48,280 bases of DNA from Akkermansia sp. (GTDB taxonomy: Bacteria; Verrucomicrobiota; Verrucomicrobiia; Verrucomicrobiales; Akkermansiaceae), in the NCBI GenBank assembly GCA_030536145.1, contig JAUNQN010000020.1, positions 1-48,280 of the forward strand, read 5' to 3'. The notes below the pieces were generated by a model that was given only the letters and a program-made list of their open reading frames with translations, had not been told where the DNA came from and did no database searches. This document shows positions 1 to 8,399 of the stretch, piece after piece. Every line of letters starts with the position of its first letter. The first letter of the stretch is position 1. Position numbers and translations under genes: made by a program.

Positions 1-251
1 GCACGCCTTTGGGTGAGCGCCGCGAGTTTGGCGACCGCAAGCCCTTTGGTGAGCGCAAGTCCTTTGGCGACCGCCGCGACTTCAGCGACCGCAAGCCTTT
101 CGGTGAGCGCCGCAGCTTCCGCAAGGAAGGCGACCGCGGTGGATTCGGCGGCCGCAGCGGCGGCTTCTCCAAGCCCCGTGGCGGGTTTGGCGGCAAGAGC
201 AACTTTGGCGGCCGCGGCGGCAGCAAGCCCTTCGGGCGCCGCGGAGAATAA
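1..251 (+). CDS. Arg/Gly-rich C-terminal tail of an RNA-binding-type protein (5' partial)
   Basis: Only the C-terminal end of this gene is in the window; the frame is open to the left edge and stops at a TAA at 249-251. What is visible is low complexity: first a reiterated unit of the form F-G-(E/D)-R-(R/K)-x-F, repeated about six times, then a Gly/Phe/Ser/Arg stretch rich in GGF and RGG-like triplets, ending KPFGRRGE. Tails of this composition are known on bacterial DEAD-box RNA helicases, pseudouridine synthases and other RNA-binding proteins, where they add unspecific RNA affinity. Which catalytic domain precedes it cannot be seen, so the product is left open. The next gene starts 21 bp downstream on the same strand. 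Confidence 0.6.
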   Translation, partial: TPLGERREFGDRKPFGERKSFGDRRDFSDRKPFGERRSFRKEGDRGGFGGRSGGFSKPRGGFGGKSNFGGRGGSKPFGRRGE

Positions 252-272
252 CCCCCACCCCGCCTTACCCCC

Positions 273-1676
273 ATGGTCAAGCCGCTCCTGCTCCCCCTGT
301 TCCTGGCCTGTGCACCCCTGCTGGCGCAGGATACCACTGCGGAACCGGCGGAGCGGGCGGCAGACTCCCTTTCCTGCGCGGACGAGAAGCTGGAGGCCGA
401 CCTGCAGCAGCTCAAGCAGCAGGCGGCAGACAGCCCCTATGCCGCGCGCCAGGTCTACCTGCGCTACGGTTTCCACGGCCACACGGAACAGGCCAAGGCC
501 TGGGCAGAGCGCTTCATCCGCATGCTCACGGACATGTCCTCACGGGGAGATGCCAAGGCCATGCTGAACCTGGCCACCCTGTACACGCAGGGAGACCCCA
601 CCGTACCGGCGGATCCCGCCAAGGCCCTGGTGTGGCTGGAAGCCGCCCAGGCCGCCGGAAATCCCCTGGCCTCACTCATGCTGGCCCAGCGCCTGCTGCA
701 GGAGGGCAAGGAGGCGGAAGCCGGAAAATCACTGGCCCTGGCCTACAGCGGCTACAGCAAGCTGGCGGAAGCGGGCGATGACAAGGCCAAGGAGCAACAG
801 GCCGCCATGCTGCTGGCCGGGCGCGGCACCAAGGCAGACCCCGCCAAGGCCATGGCCTTGTACGAGGAGCTTGCCGCCGCCGGAAACAGGGAGGCGCAGG
901 TACAGCTCTTTGCCATCTACTCCCGCTCCAAGGACCCGCAGCGGCAGCGGCACGCCCTGCAGCTGGCCAAGACCCTGGCAGACCAGGGCAGCACCCGCAT
1001 GGCCTACCTGGTCTCCTGCGAGTACAGCCGCGGCACCATCCTGGAGAAGAACGAGACGGAATCCGCCCGATACCTGGAGCTGGCCACCGCAGAGCCCACC
1101 CCGGACCCCGAGGCCCTGTACCAGAAGGGCTGGAACGCGGAGCATGCCGGAGACACCGCCGCTGCCACCGCCGCGTATGAGCGCGCCGTTTCCCTGGGGC
1201 ATGACCGCTCCCGCGTGCGCCTGGGCGCCATCAAGCTGGCCACCCCCGCCACGCAGGAGGAAGGCCTGCAGCTGCTCACCACATCCGCCACGGACCACCA
1301 GTCCCCCTTTGCCGCGCACGAGCTGGCGGAATACCACCGCCGGGCCGGCAACACCGCCGAGGCAGACAACTGGACCATCCTGGCCAGCGACCGCGGCTAC
1401 GTACCCGCCATGGCCCGCCGCGGCATGCTGCACCTCAACCCCTTCTCCCCCGTGGACTGGAGCCCCACCCTGGCCTACCGCTGGTGGAAACAGGGCGACA
1501 GCGCGGGAGACCCCGCCTGCAGCCGCTGCATTATCCTCTACCTCTATATAGCCATACCCGTGCTGGTGGCACTGGCCTTCTTCATTCCCCTGCTCATCGG
1601 CAAGACCCTGGGCAAGCGCGCCAAGCGGCAGATCCTGGAAGAGCATGCAGCAGACAGCCGCAAGGAACAGCCTTGA
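273..1676 (+). CDS. Sel1/TPR-like repeat protein with signal peptide and C-terminal membrane anchor
   Basis: A 467-residue protein. Residues 1-18 form a signal peptide ending at LLAQ. The body is a helical-repeat solenoid with Sel1-like units (A..G...A...L......G followed by D..KA..W...AA..G), for example around GDPTVPADPAKALVWLEAAQ and GRGTKADPAKAMALYEELAA, repeated to about residue 400. A hydrophobic segment near residues 420-447 (IAIPVLVALAFFIPLLIG) followed by basic residues should anchor it in the membrane with the repeats outside the cytoplasm. Sel1 repeats mediate protein-protein contacts; no catalytic motif is seen, so the partner is unknown. The stop lies 32 bp inside the following methyltransferase gene, which suggests translational coupling. 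Confidence 0.8.
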   Translation: MVKPLLLPLFLACAPLLAQDTTAEPAERAADSLSCADEKLEADLQQLKQQAADSPYAARQVYLRYGFHGHTEQAKAWAERFIRMLTDMSSRGDAKAMLNLATLYTQGDPTVPADPAKALVWLEAAQAAGNPLASLMLAQRLLQEGKEAEAGKSLALAYSGYSKLAEAGDDKAKEQQAAMLLAGRGTKADPAKAMALYEELAAAGNREAQVQLFAIYSRSKDPQRQRHALQLAKTLADQGSTRMAYLVSCEYSRGTILEKNETESARYLELATAEPTPDPEALYQKGWNAEHAGDTAAATAAYERAVSLGHDRSRVRLGAIKLATPATQEEGLQLLTTSATDHQSPFAAHELAEYHRRAGNTAEADNWTILASDRGYVPAMARRGMLHLNPFSPVDWSPTLAYRWWKQGDSAGDPACSRCIILYLYIAIPVLVALAFFIPLLIGKTLGKRAKRQILEEHAADSRKEQP

Positions 1677-2154
1677 CCTGCCCATAGGCCGCATTACCGT
1701 GGAAACCGCCGGCGGCATGCTGCTGCGCGTGTTCCTGCCCTGCGAGGCACCCGACGCACCACCGCCCGCCCCCGGCAGCACGGCAGACCAGGCCCTGCGC
1801 CAAATCGCCGCCTACCTGGCGGGCACGCTCCGCAGCTTCACCATCCCCTGCTCCTTGGCAGGGCTCAGCCCCTTCCGCCGCCGCACCCTGCAAGCCGTGG
1901 CCGCCATACCGTACGGCCGCACCGCCACATACGGCTCCCTGGGTCCCGCACGAGCCACCGGCACCGCCTGCGCCGCCAATCCCCTGCCCCTGGTCATTCC
2001 CTGCCACCGCGTGCTCCCCGCCTCCGGCGGCATCGGCCGGTACCGCGGCGGCTCCGCCCTCAAGCAGCACCTCCTTTCCCTGGAGCAGGGCGGTGGCTTA
2101 CTCACCCACCTTCTCATACAGGGTACACACGGCATACCCGCTCTCCGTGTATGA
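1645..2154 (+). CDS. ogt: Methylated-DNA--protein-cysteine methyltransferase (alkylguanine repair)
   Basis: A 169-residue enzyme of the Ogt/Ada-C family, which removes O6-alkyl groups from guanine by transferring them to its own cysteine. The family signature is clear: the Y-G-x-x-x-x-Y-G-x-L segment (YGRTATYGSL), then the PCHRV active site with acceptor Cys120, then G-G-I-G-R-Y-x-G-G and K-x-x-L-L-x-L-E. The N-terminal domain is short. The start ATG lies inside the end of the Sel1-repeat gene. After the usual family end (LLSLEQ) the frame runs on for about 20 residues and overlaps the 3' end of the convergent glycosyltransferase gene by 57 bp. The ogt symbol is by family; paralogue naming (ogt or ada-type) is uncertain. 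Confidence 0.85.
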   Translation: MQQTAARNSLDLPIGRITVETAGGMLLRVFLPCEAPDAPPPAPGSTADQALRQIAAYLAGTLRSFTIPCSLAGLSPFRRRTLQAVAAIPYGRTATYGSLGPARATGTACAANPLPLVIPCHRVLPASGGIGRYRGGSALKQHLLSLEQGGGLLTHLLIQGTHGIPALRV

Positions 2155-3630
2155 ACACACACGGGCATATCCATTTTCCTTGCACAGCCGGTCTCGCCAT
2201 GATTCCTGCTCATCCCGGTCTTCAGGCGACACCCACAGTGGCACGCTCATCACTATCACAAAATCGGCCTTCCTCTGCCGCACAGCCTCCCTCTGGCGCT
2301 CCATAAACGTCTCATCCACGCCGTTCAGCGTACACCACTCCGGGCATGCAGGCAGAGCCCCGGCCCGCACACCAAACCCCTTGTCCAGCATTCCCAGGTA
2401 CAACAGCCTGGGATGCTCCCTACTGCAAACGGCAGACTCCACCGCAGCCAGCGCGGAGGGAAGCTTCTGCGTTACCCGCCGCGGTGCCCTAGATGCCCAC
2501 TGGTCATTCACCCGAACTCCGGCATACATCGTTAGCAGCACTACTGCCGCAACAGTCCGTGTGCCAATGCCCGGCCGCATCCCCGCCATCACCATCGTCG
2601 TCAGCAGGATACCGCACGGCATGTAGAAAAGCCAATAATAGGGAAAAACACCCAGACAACTCACAAAACCTGCGGCAGCCACTGCCGCCAGCATGCAAGA
2701 CTTCCACCCCACCCCATATACCCGCACCGAATACCAGCACGCACCTATCAGGCAAAGCGTACCCGCCAGTCCCTCCGGTCCGCGGACCAGCTTGTCCACC
2801 CACGTCAGCACCTTGGTCAACATCCCCACGGCTCCCGCAGAACCGCTGCCACCAAAATATGTTGCAAAATTCAATTCCACATATACCCGCCAGCATGCCT
2901 CCAGAATACCGGCACACACCAGATACAGCACAAACGGGGCAAACACAACCACAAAGGAACCCACCGCCCACGGCAGAACCCCGACCAACAGGCGTTTCCA
3001 ACACCTGTGCACCGCCAATTCCCCAACCAGCAGCCAGAACGAAACTCCGAACACAAATGCGCAATTATACTTGATCAACATGGTAGCGGCTAAACCGGCC
3101 CCTATGCTACAGGCAAGGAACCTGACCCCGCCTGAATAGTTCAGGTACCGCACCCACGCATATATCAGGCAGGCAAACATGGGAGCCATCAATTCCTCTG
3201 ACTGCCCTCCGTTACAGTATATCCTGTACCAATACAGGAACGGCAGCAGCAGTACTGCCGCCAGCACGGCACGAGGCACTTCCCCTAGGAACACGCGGGC
3301 TGTCCTAAAGGAAAAAAAGAGCGTACTTGCCACAGCCAGGCTGTACAGCACATACAGCCCCACCACACTCCCCGGGGCCAGCTGGCTTGCCACCTTGTAT
3401 ACATAAAGCAGGAGCGGCCCTTTCACGTCTATAAAATCCACATAGGGTACCATGCCGCACGCCCATGCATGCCCCTGCATATAGAAACACCCGGGATCTG
3501 TGGACAACACAAAGGAAAACCATGGGGAAAAACAGCTGCACACCAAGTTCATGGCTAGCGCCACGCAAAAGGACAGTCCAAATACCAAGGCTTCTTGCTT
3601 CCATCCTGTCGCATGCATATGATTCCACAT
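2098..3630 (-). CDS. Polytopic membrane glycosyltransferase-like protein (GT39/GT87-type fold)
   Basis: About 510 residues with roughly ten hydrophobic segments. The first extracytoplasmic loop carries DPGCFYMQG and then D-F-I-D-V-K-G-P-L-L-L-Y, like the acidic loop and D-x-KGPLLY motif of polyprenyl-phosphate-sugar-dependent (GT-C) glycosyltransferases. That family modifies lipids, glycans or proteins on the outer face of the membrane; acceptor and donor are unknown here. The start was set at the ATG at 3630 because the -10 box of a good promoter (3657-3685) lies upstream of it and overlaps an in-frame GTG at 3666, ruling that GTG out. A weak AAGAGAAG ribosome site precedes the ATG. Base composition is visibly lower in GC than the neighbours, which may reflect transfer. 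Confidence 0.65.
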   Translation of the reverse strand: MWNHMHATGWKQEALVFGLSFCVALAMNLVCSCFSPWFSFVLSTDPGCFYMQGHAWACGMVPYVDFIDVKGPLLLYVYKVASQLAPGSVVGLYVLYSLAVASTLFFSFRTARVFLGEVPRAVLAAVLLLPFLYWYRIYCNGGQSEELMAPMFACLIYAWVRYLNYSGGVRFLACSIGAGLAATMLIKYNCAFVFGVSFWLLVGELAVHRCWKRLLVGVLPWAVGSFVVVFAPFVLYLVCAGILEACWRVYVELNFATYFGGSGSAGAVGMLTKVLTWVDKLVRGPEGLAGTLCLIGACWYSVRVYGVGWKSCMLAAVAAAGFVSCLGVFPYYWLFYMPCGILLTTMVMAGMRPGIGTRTVAAVVLLTMYAGVRVNDQWASRAPRRVTQKLPSALAAVESAVCSREHPRLLYLGMLDKGFGVRAGALPACPEWCTLNGVDETFMERQREAVRQRKADFVIVMSVPLWVSPEDRDEQESWRDRLCKENGYARVCSYTESGYAVCTLYEKVGE

Positions 3631-3656
3631 ACTTTTTTCTTCTCTTGTTGCGCAGT

Positions 3657-3685
3657 ATTCTAGCACCCTGCCCCTGCCCTGTCAA
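3657..3685 (-). promoter_or_regulatory. Promoter of the membrane glycosyltransferase gene
   Basis: On the reverse strand TTGACA (3680-3685), a 17-bp spacer and TAGAAT (3657-3662). The predicted transcript starts near 3650 and has a leader of about 20 nt before the ATG at 3630. It excludes the upstream GTG at 3666 as start. Confidence 0.75.
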
Positions 3686-3740
3686 TCCTGAGCCTGCAGC
3701 CTACAAACGCCACAAATACCAGGCATGCCACATTTTCCAC

Positions 3741-3798
3741 TTGACAACACAGGCGCTTTTCTGCCACAAATAGAGAAGCGAAAGCGCCCCGGGGCGCT
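3741..3798 (+). promoter_or_regulatory. topB upstream region: TTGACA box and 16-bp perfect palindrome
   Basis: A perfect -35-like TTGACA is at 3741-3746, but no convincing -10 follows at 17 bp (CCACAA); CAAATA occurs at 20 bp. Further down, 3783-3798 is the uninterrupted palindrome AGCGCCCCGGGGCGCT, 22 bp before the topB start. It could be an operator or a leader structure. Confidence 0.4.
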
Positions 3799-3820
3799 CA
3801 CGCGCAACCTTCCCACCGTC

Positions 3821-6688
3821 ATGTCCAAGACTCTCATCATCGCAGAAAAACCCAGCGTGGCAGCAGACCTGGCACGCGTGCTCGGCAAGGAGCTGGGCAA
3901 ACTGAAAAAGGATGCCGCCAACGGCAGCTACAGCAACGACACGCTCATCATCACCTCTGCGGTGGGCCACCTGGTGGAGCAGAAGAAGCCCCAGACAGCC
4001 GACGGCAAGAGCCTGCCCTGGAAAATGGACTGCCTGCCGGTCATCCCGGAATCCATGGAGCTGGAGCCCATCTCCAAATCCGCAGACCGCCTGCGCAAGG
4101 TGCTGAAGATGGCCAAGGGCAAGGACGTGAAGCAGCTGGTGAACGCATGCGATGCCGGCCGCGAGGGCGAGCTCATCTTCCGGAACATCATCCGTTTCGG
4201 CAACATCAAGAAACCCGTCAGCCGCCTGTGGATGCAGAGCATGACGGACGATTCCATCCTGGAGGCATGGCACTCCCTGAAAACGGACAAGGAGATGCAG
4301 AACCTGGCGGATGCCGCCGTGTGCCGCTCCGAATCCGACTGGCTGGTGGGACTGAACAGCACCCGCGCCCTCACCGTGCTGCAATCCGGTGCCGGCGGGT
4401 TCAACATCACCCCCACGGGCCGCGTGCAGACCCCCACCCTGGCCCTGCTGGCAGAGCGCCAGAAGCAGGTGCTGGCCTTTGTGCCGGAGGAGTACAGCGA
4501 GGTACACGCCACGTTCCAAGCCAAGGGCGGCACCTACGAGGGCAAGTGGTTCAACCCGGACTGGAAGAAGGACGAGAAGCAGCCCCTGCGCACCCGTGAC
4601 CGCATTTGGGATGCAGAGCTGGCCCGCGCCATTGCCGAGCGCTGCCAGGGGCGGGAAGCCCAGGTGCTGGAGACCAAGAAACCCGTCTCCATGCCCGCGC
4701 CCATGCTCTTTGACCTCACCTCCCTGCAGAAGGAGGCCAGCAACCGCTTCGGCTTCTCCGCGCGCCGCACCCTGCAGATTGCCCAGGAGTGCTATGAAAA
4801 GCACAAGGTGCTCACCTATCCCCGTACGGATTCCAAGTTCCTACCGAACGACTACATCAAGGTAGCCACCCGCACCGTGGGGCAGATTGGCGAGCAGATG
4901 CCGGAGTTTGCCCCCTTCACCGCCCGGATTTTGGAGAACAAGGGCGTGCGCCCCTCCAAGCGCGTGTTCGACAGCTCCAAGGTCAGCGACCACTTTGCCA
5001 TCATCCCCACGGGCCATGTCATCCCCCTGACCGGGGATGCCGCAAAAATCTACACCCTGGTGGTGCAGCGTTTCCTGGGCGTGTTCATGCCCAATGCGGA
5101 GTTCGAGGACACGGAGCGCACCACCATGGTGCAATCCCCCAAGGCCAAGGACTACTTCCACACCCACGGCCGCGTGCAGCTCTCTGCCGGCTGGCGCGCC
5201 CTGTACGGCACAGACAAGCGCAAGAAGGACGAGCTGTGCAAGCTGGCACCCGGAGAGACCGTGACCGCCGCCAAGGTGCAGGACGTGCAGGAGATGACCA
5301 AGCCCCCCGCAGCCTACACGGAGGCCACCCTGCTCACCGCCATGGAGACCGCCGGCAAGCTGGTGGAGGACGAGGACCTGGCCGATGCCATGAAGGAGCG
5401 CGGCCTGGGCACCCCCGCCACCCGCGCCGCCATCATCGAGGGCCTTATCACCCAGGAATACATTGTGCGCGACGGCAAGGACCTGGTGGCCACCCGCCGC
5501 GGCATGGACCTCATCGACCTCTTGGTCAAAATCGGCCTGAGCACCCTTTCCAGCCCGGAGCTTACCGGCGACTGGGAGTACCGCCTGAAACTCATGGAGA
5601 ACGGCAAGCTCAAGCGCGACGACTTCATGAAGGACATCCGCTCCTACACCACGGACATCGTCTCCTGCGTGCGCAACTACATGAAGGAGGGCAAGAACCC
5701 GGACCTGCAGGTGGACTGCCCCGCCTGCGGCGCGCACGGACTCAGCAGCCGTATCGATGCCGTATCCTGCAAGGAGTGCAAGTTCCGCATCCGCCGCGTG
5801 CATGCCGGCCTGGGGCTGGACGACACGCAGCTCACAGACCTCATCACCAAGCGCGAGCTGCCCGTCATGGAAGGGTTCCGCTCCAAGTTCGGCAAGCCTT
5901 TCACCGCCGGCCTGCGCCTGGTGGAGCCCAAGACCGCCAAGGGCTCATGGAAGGCGGAGTTCTATTTCGAGGACTCCAAGCCGGCGGAGGAGGAACCCGC
6001 CGCCCAGGAATCCTGCGGCATGGTGGAGGTGAAGGGGCAGGGCTCCCTGGAGCTGCTGGAGACGGAAAAGATGTGGATGGTGCCGGAATTTACGCTGGAA
6101 AGCGGCAAGAAGGGCTTCTCCATCTCCCGCAACATCCTGGGCAAGGAGATTACCCCGGAATTGGTGCGCCAGGTGCTGCGCGACGGCAAGAGCGAGCTTA
6201 TCCGCGGTTTCCTCTCCCAGCGCACGCACAAGACGTTCGACGCCTTCCTGGTGCTGAACGCCAAGAAGGGCAACGTGGACTGGGAGTTCCCGCCGCGCGA
6301 GGAAAAGGCCAAGTCCACCCGCGCCCGCAGCGCCGCCAAGGACGGTGATGCAGAGCCCGCCGCCCAGAAACCCGCCGCCGCAGAGGAGGCCAGGCGCTAC
6401 GGCGCCGTGGTGGTGAAGGGCAAGGGCGAGCACGACCTGCTGGAGACGGAATCCGCCTGGCTGGTGGACGGCCTTTCCTACGGCAAGTCCCGCAAGCAGC
6501 TCTCCATCCAGCATGAGATGTGCGGTGTCACCATCACCGCAGAGATGGTGGTGCAGCTCCTCACCAAGGGCAAGACAGAGCTGATAGCAGACTTCATCAG
6601 CCGCAAGAGCGGCCGCAAGTTCGATGCCTACCTTGTGTTCGATTCCGGCACCGGCCGCGTCTCCTACGAGTTCCCGCCGCGCAAGTAA
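3821..6688 (+). CDS. topB: DNA topoisomerase III (type IA) with duplicated C-terminal repeats
   Basis: A 955-residue type IA topoisomerase, which relaxes or decatenates DNA by single-strand passage. The start is the ATG before SKTLIIAEKPSVA, the typical N-terminal Toprim motif; the in-frame ORF extends upstream without family similarity. The Toprim acidic residues occur in NACDAGREGELIFR. The active-site tyrosine is Tyr333 in LTYPRTDS. The core ends near residue 620 and is followed by a probable zinc-binding segment (CPACGAHG ... CKEC). Two C-terminal repeat modules follow, each starting with V-K-G-x-G-x-x-x-L-L-E-T-E and ending with (D/S)-x-E-F-P-P-R, joined by a Lys/Ala-rich linker. This matches the topoisomerase C-terminal repeat found in TopB-like proteins. 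The transporter gene begins 3 bp after the stop. Confidence 0.92.
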   Translation: MSKTLIIAEKPSVAADLARVLGKELGKLKKDAANGSYSNDTLIITSAVGHLVEQKKPQTADGKSLPWKMDCLPVIPESMELEPISKSADRLRKVLKMAKGKDVKQLVNACDAGREGELIFRNIIRFGNIKKPVSRLWMQSMTDDSILEAWHSLKTDKEMQNLADAAVCRSESDWLVGLNSTRALTVLQSGAGGFNITPTGRVQTPTLALLAERQKQVLAFVPEEYSEVHATFQAKGGTYEGKWFNPDWKKDEKQPLRTRDRIWDAELARAIAERCQGREAQVLETKKPVSMPAPMLFDLTSLQKEASNRFGFSARRTLQIAQECYEKHKVLTYPRTDSKFLPNDYIKVATRTVGQIGEQMPEFAPFTARILENKGVRPSKRVFDSSKVSDHFAIIPTGHVIPLTGDAAKIYTLVVQRFLGVFMPNAEFEDTERTTMVQSPKAKDYFHTHGRVQLSAGWRALYGTDKRKKDELCKLAPGETVTAAKVQDVQEMTKPPAAYTEATLLTAMETAGKLVEDEDLADAMKERGLGTPATRAAIIEGLITQEYIVRDGKDLVATRRGMDLIDLLVKIGLSTLSSPELTGDWEYRLKLMENGKLKRDDFMKDIRSYTTDIVSCVRNYMKEGKNPDLQVDCPACGAHGLSSRIDAVSCKECKFRIRRVHAGLGLDDTQLTDLITKRELPVMEGFRSKFGKPFTAGLRLVEPKTAKGSWKAEFYFEDSKPAEEEPAAQESCGMVEVKGQGSLELLETEKMWMVPEFTLESGKKGFSISRNILGKEITPELVRQVLRDGKSELIRGFLSQRTHKTFDAFLVLNAKKGNVDWEFPPREEKAKSTRARSAAKDGDAEPAAQKPAAAEEARRYGAVVVKGKGEHDLLETESAWLVDGLSYGKSRKQLSIQHEMCGVTITAEMVVQLLTKGKTELIADFISRKSGRKFDAYLVFDSGTGRVSYEFPPRK

Positions 6689-6691
6689 GCC

Positions 6692-7654
6692 ATGCCCGGC
6701 ATCCTCCGCAAGCTGGACCGTTTCACCACTGGTATCATCCTGGCGGTGCTGCTGGGCCTGCTGCTGCCCTGCACCGGCACGGCGGCGCAGGCATTCGGCT
6801 GGCTCACCACCGCCGCCATCACCCTGCTCTTCTTCCTGTACGGGGTAAAGCTCTCCCGCAAATCCGTGCTGGAGGGGCTGCTGCACTGGCGGCTCCAGGC
6901 GCTGGTGGTCTTTTCCACCTTCATCCTGTTCCCCCTGCTCATCCCCCTGCTGCGCCCCGTGCTGGAGCCACTGGTGGGCGCAGCGCTCTTCGGCGGGCTG
7001 CTGTACGTGGCCTGCCTGCCCTCCACAGTGCAGAGCAGCATTGCCTTCACCTCCGTGGCGAAGGGCAACGTGCCCGCCGCCGTCTGCTCCGCCTCCGTCT
7101 CCAGCCTGCTGGGCGTGGTGCTCACCCCATTCCTGGCCGGCCTGCTCTTCAGCACCGCCGCCACCGCCGGCGCAGAGATAGGCCTGGAGACCGTCTCCAA
7201 CATCTGCATCCAAATCCTCCTCCCCTTCATCGCCGGGCAGCTGGCGCAGCCCTGGCTCCGCCCCTGGGTCCACAAGCACGCCCCCCTCATCAAGCTGAAC
7301 GACCAGCTCACCATCTGGCTTGTGGTGTACACCGCCTTCTCAAACGCCACGGCAAACCAATACTGGGGGCAGCTGGGCATCTCCCGCCTGCTCGGCCTCA
7401 TTGCCGCCTGCACCATTGTGCTGCTGCTGGTACAGGGCATCATCCACCTCCTGTGCAGGCTCTTCCGCTTCAACCGCCAGGATTCCATCGCCATCCTGTT
7501 CTGCGGGTCCAAGAAAAGCCTGGCCGTGGGTGCGCCCATGATGATGGCCATCTTCGGCACCTTCGACAACAACCTGCTCCTCCCCCTCATGGTCTTCCAC
7601 CAGGTGCAGCTCATGCTCTGCTCCTGGCTGGCCAACCGCTGGGGCAAATCCTGA
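6692..7654 (+). CDS. SBF-like (bile acid:sodium symporter superfamily) membrane transporter
   Basis: A 320-residue protein with about ten transmembrane segments. The sequence matches the SBF-like branch typified by YfeH: an early T-G-I-I-L-A-V-L-L-G segment, LFFLYGVKLS, LPSTVQSSIAFTSVAKGN in the middle and FCGSKKSLAVGAPM near the end, which are the re-entrant signature loops of this fold. Members move organic anions with sodium, but the substrate of this branch is not established. It begins 3 bp after topB and ends 6 bp before the next membrane protein, so it is probably co-transcribed with both. No functional link to topB is apparent. Confidence 0.85.
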   Translation: MPGILRKLDRFTTGIILAVLLGLLLPCTGTAAQAFGWLTTAAITLLFFLYGVKLSRKSVLEGLLHWRLQALVVFSTFILFPLLIPLLRPVLEPLVGAALFGGLLYVACLPSTVQSSIAFTSVAKGNVPAAVCSASVSSLLGVVLTPFLAGLLFSTAATAGAEIGLETVSNICIQILLPFIAGQLAQPWLRPWVHKHAPLIKLNDQLTIWLVVYTAFSNATANQYWGQLGISRLLGLIAACTIVLLLVQGIIHLLCRLFRFNRQDSIAILFCGSKKSLAVGAPMMMAIFGTFDNNLLLPLMVFHQVQLMLCSWLANRWGKS

Positions 7655-7660
7655 ACCGCC

Positions 7661-8344
7661 ATGCCTGAATTCATCCGCTGGTCCACGCCGCACATCACCG
7701 CCCTGGTCCTCACCGTACTTGCCACCGCTGCCACCATGTGGTGGGGGCACCGCCGCACGCAGAAAACCCGCTTCCTCATCTGCCGCGTACTCGCCGTGCT
7801 CATCGCCCTGGAATACGTGGGGGAATTCACCTGGCGCAACATAGCCCACACCTACGGCAGCTGGGAGAACAACCTGCCCCTGCACTTCTGCTCCTTCATG
7901 AGCATAGCCGCCTTCATTGCCCTGTGGTGGCGCAAGCACTGGGCCTGCTCGCTCGTCTTCTTCGCCGTGCTCACCGCCAGCATCCAGGCGCTCATCACCC
8001 CCGCCATGGCCAGCGGCTACCCCACCGCCGCCTTCTTCACCTTCTTCATCTCCCACGGGCTCCTCATGGTCGTGGCCCTGGCCATCCCCGTCCTCATCGG
8101 CTGGCGCGCACGCGGGTACGACGACCTGAAAACCCTGGGCCTGATGAACCTGTACGTGCTGGCCATCATCCCCGTGAACTTCTGGCTGGGCACCAACTAC
8201 GGCTACACGCAGGGCGCGCCCGTACCCGGCACCCTGCTGGACTACCTGGGGCCCGCCCCCTGGTACTACCTGTGGGTGGAGCTGCCCGTACTGGCCGTCT
8301 TCCGCATCATGATGCTCTTTGTGCATGACAAATCAGAGCCCTGA
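7661..8344 (+). CDS. YwaF/TIGR02206-type integral membrane protein
   Basis: A 227-residue protein with about six or seven membrane segments. The order of motifs fits the YwaF (TIGR02206) family: an early charged hairpin, then L-P-L-H-F-C-S near residue 70, a P-A-M-x-x-G-Y segment, ISHG, then N-F-W-L-G-T-N-Y-G-Y and a final P-W-Y-Y-L. The family has no assigned function. It follows the SBF-like transporter closely. The first thioredoxin-like gene starts 55 bp downstream without an obvious separate promoter, so it may be read from the same transcript. Confidence 0.8.
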   Translation: MPEFIRWSTPHITALVLTVLATAATMWWGHRRTQKTRFLICRVLAVLIALEYVGEFTWRNIAHTYGSWENNLPLHFCSFMSIAAFIALWWRKHWACSLVFFAVLTASIQALITPAMASGYPTAAFFTFFISHGLLMVVALAIPVLIGWRARGYDDLKTLGLMNLYVLAIIPVNFWLGTNYGYTQGAPVPGTLLDYLGPAPWYYLWVELPVLAVFRIMMLFVHDKSEP

Positions 8345-8399
8345 TTCACTCCTGCCTGTAGAGCATTCCGCATATTATCCGTTCTATAGCGCAAACCAT

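Noticed and set aside
729..1781. 350-codon reverse-strand ORF opposite the Sel1 gene
   Set aside because: Antisense shadow of high-GC coding DNA, rich in Gly/Ala/Val with no family motif; the forward frame has a signal peptide and repeats.
3630..3666. GTG start for the glycosyltransferase at 3666
   Set aside because: This GTG overlaps the -10 box of the promoter at 3657-3685, so it would not be in the mRNA.
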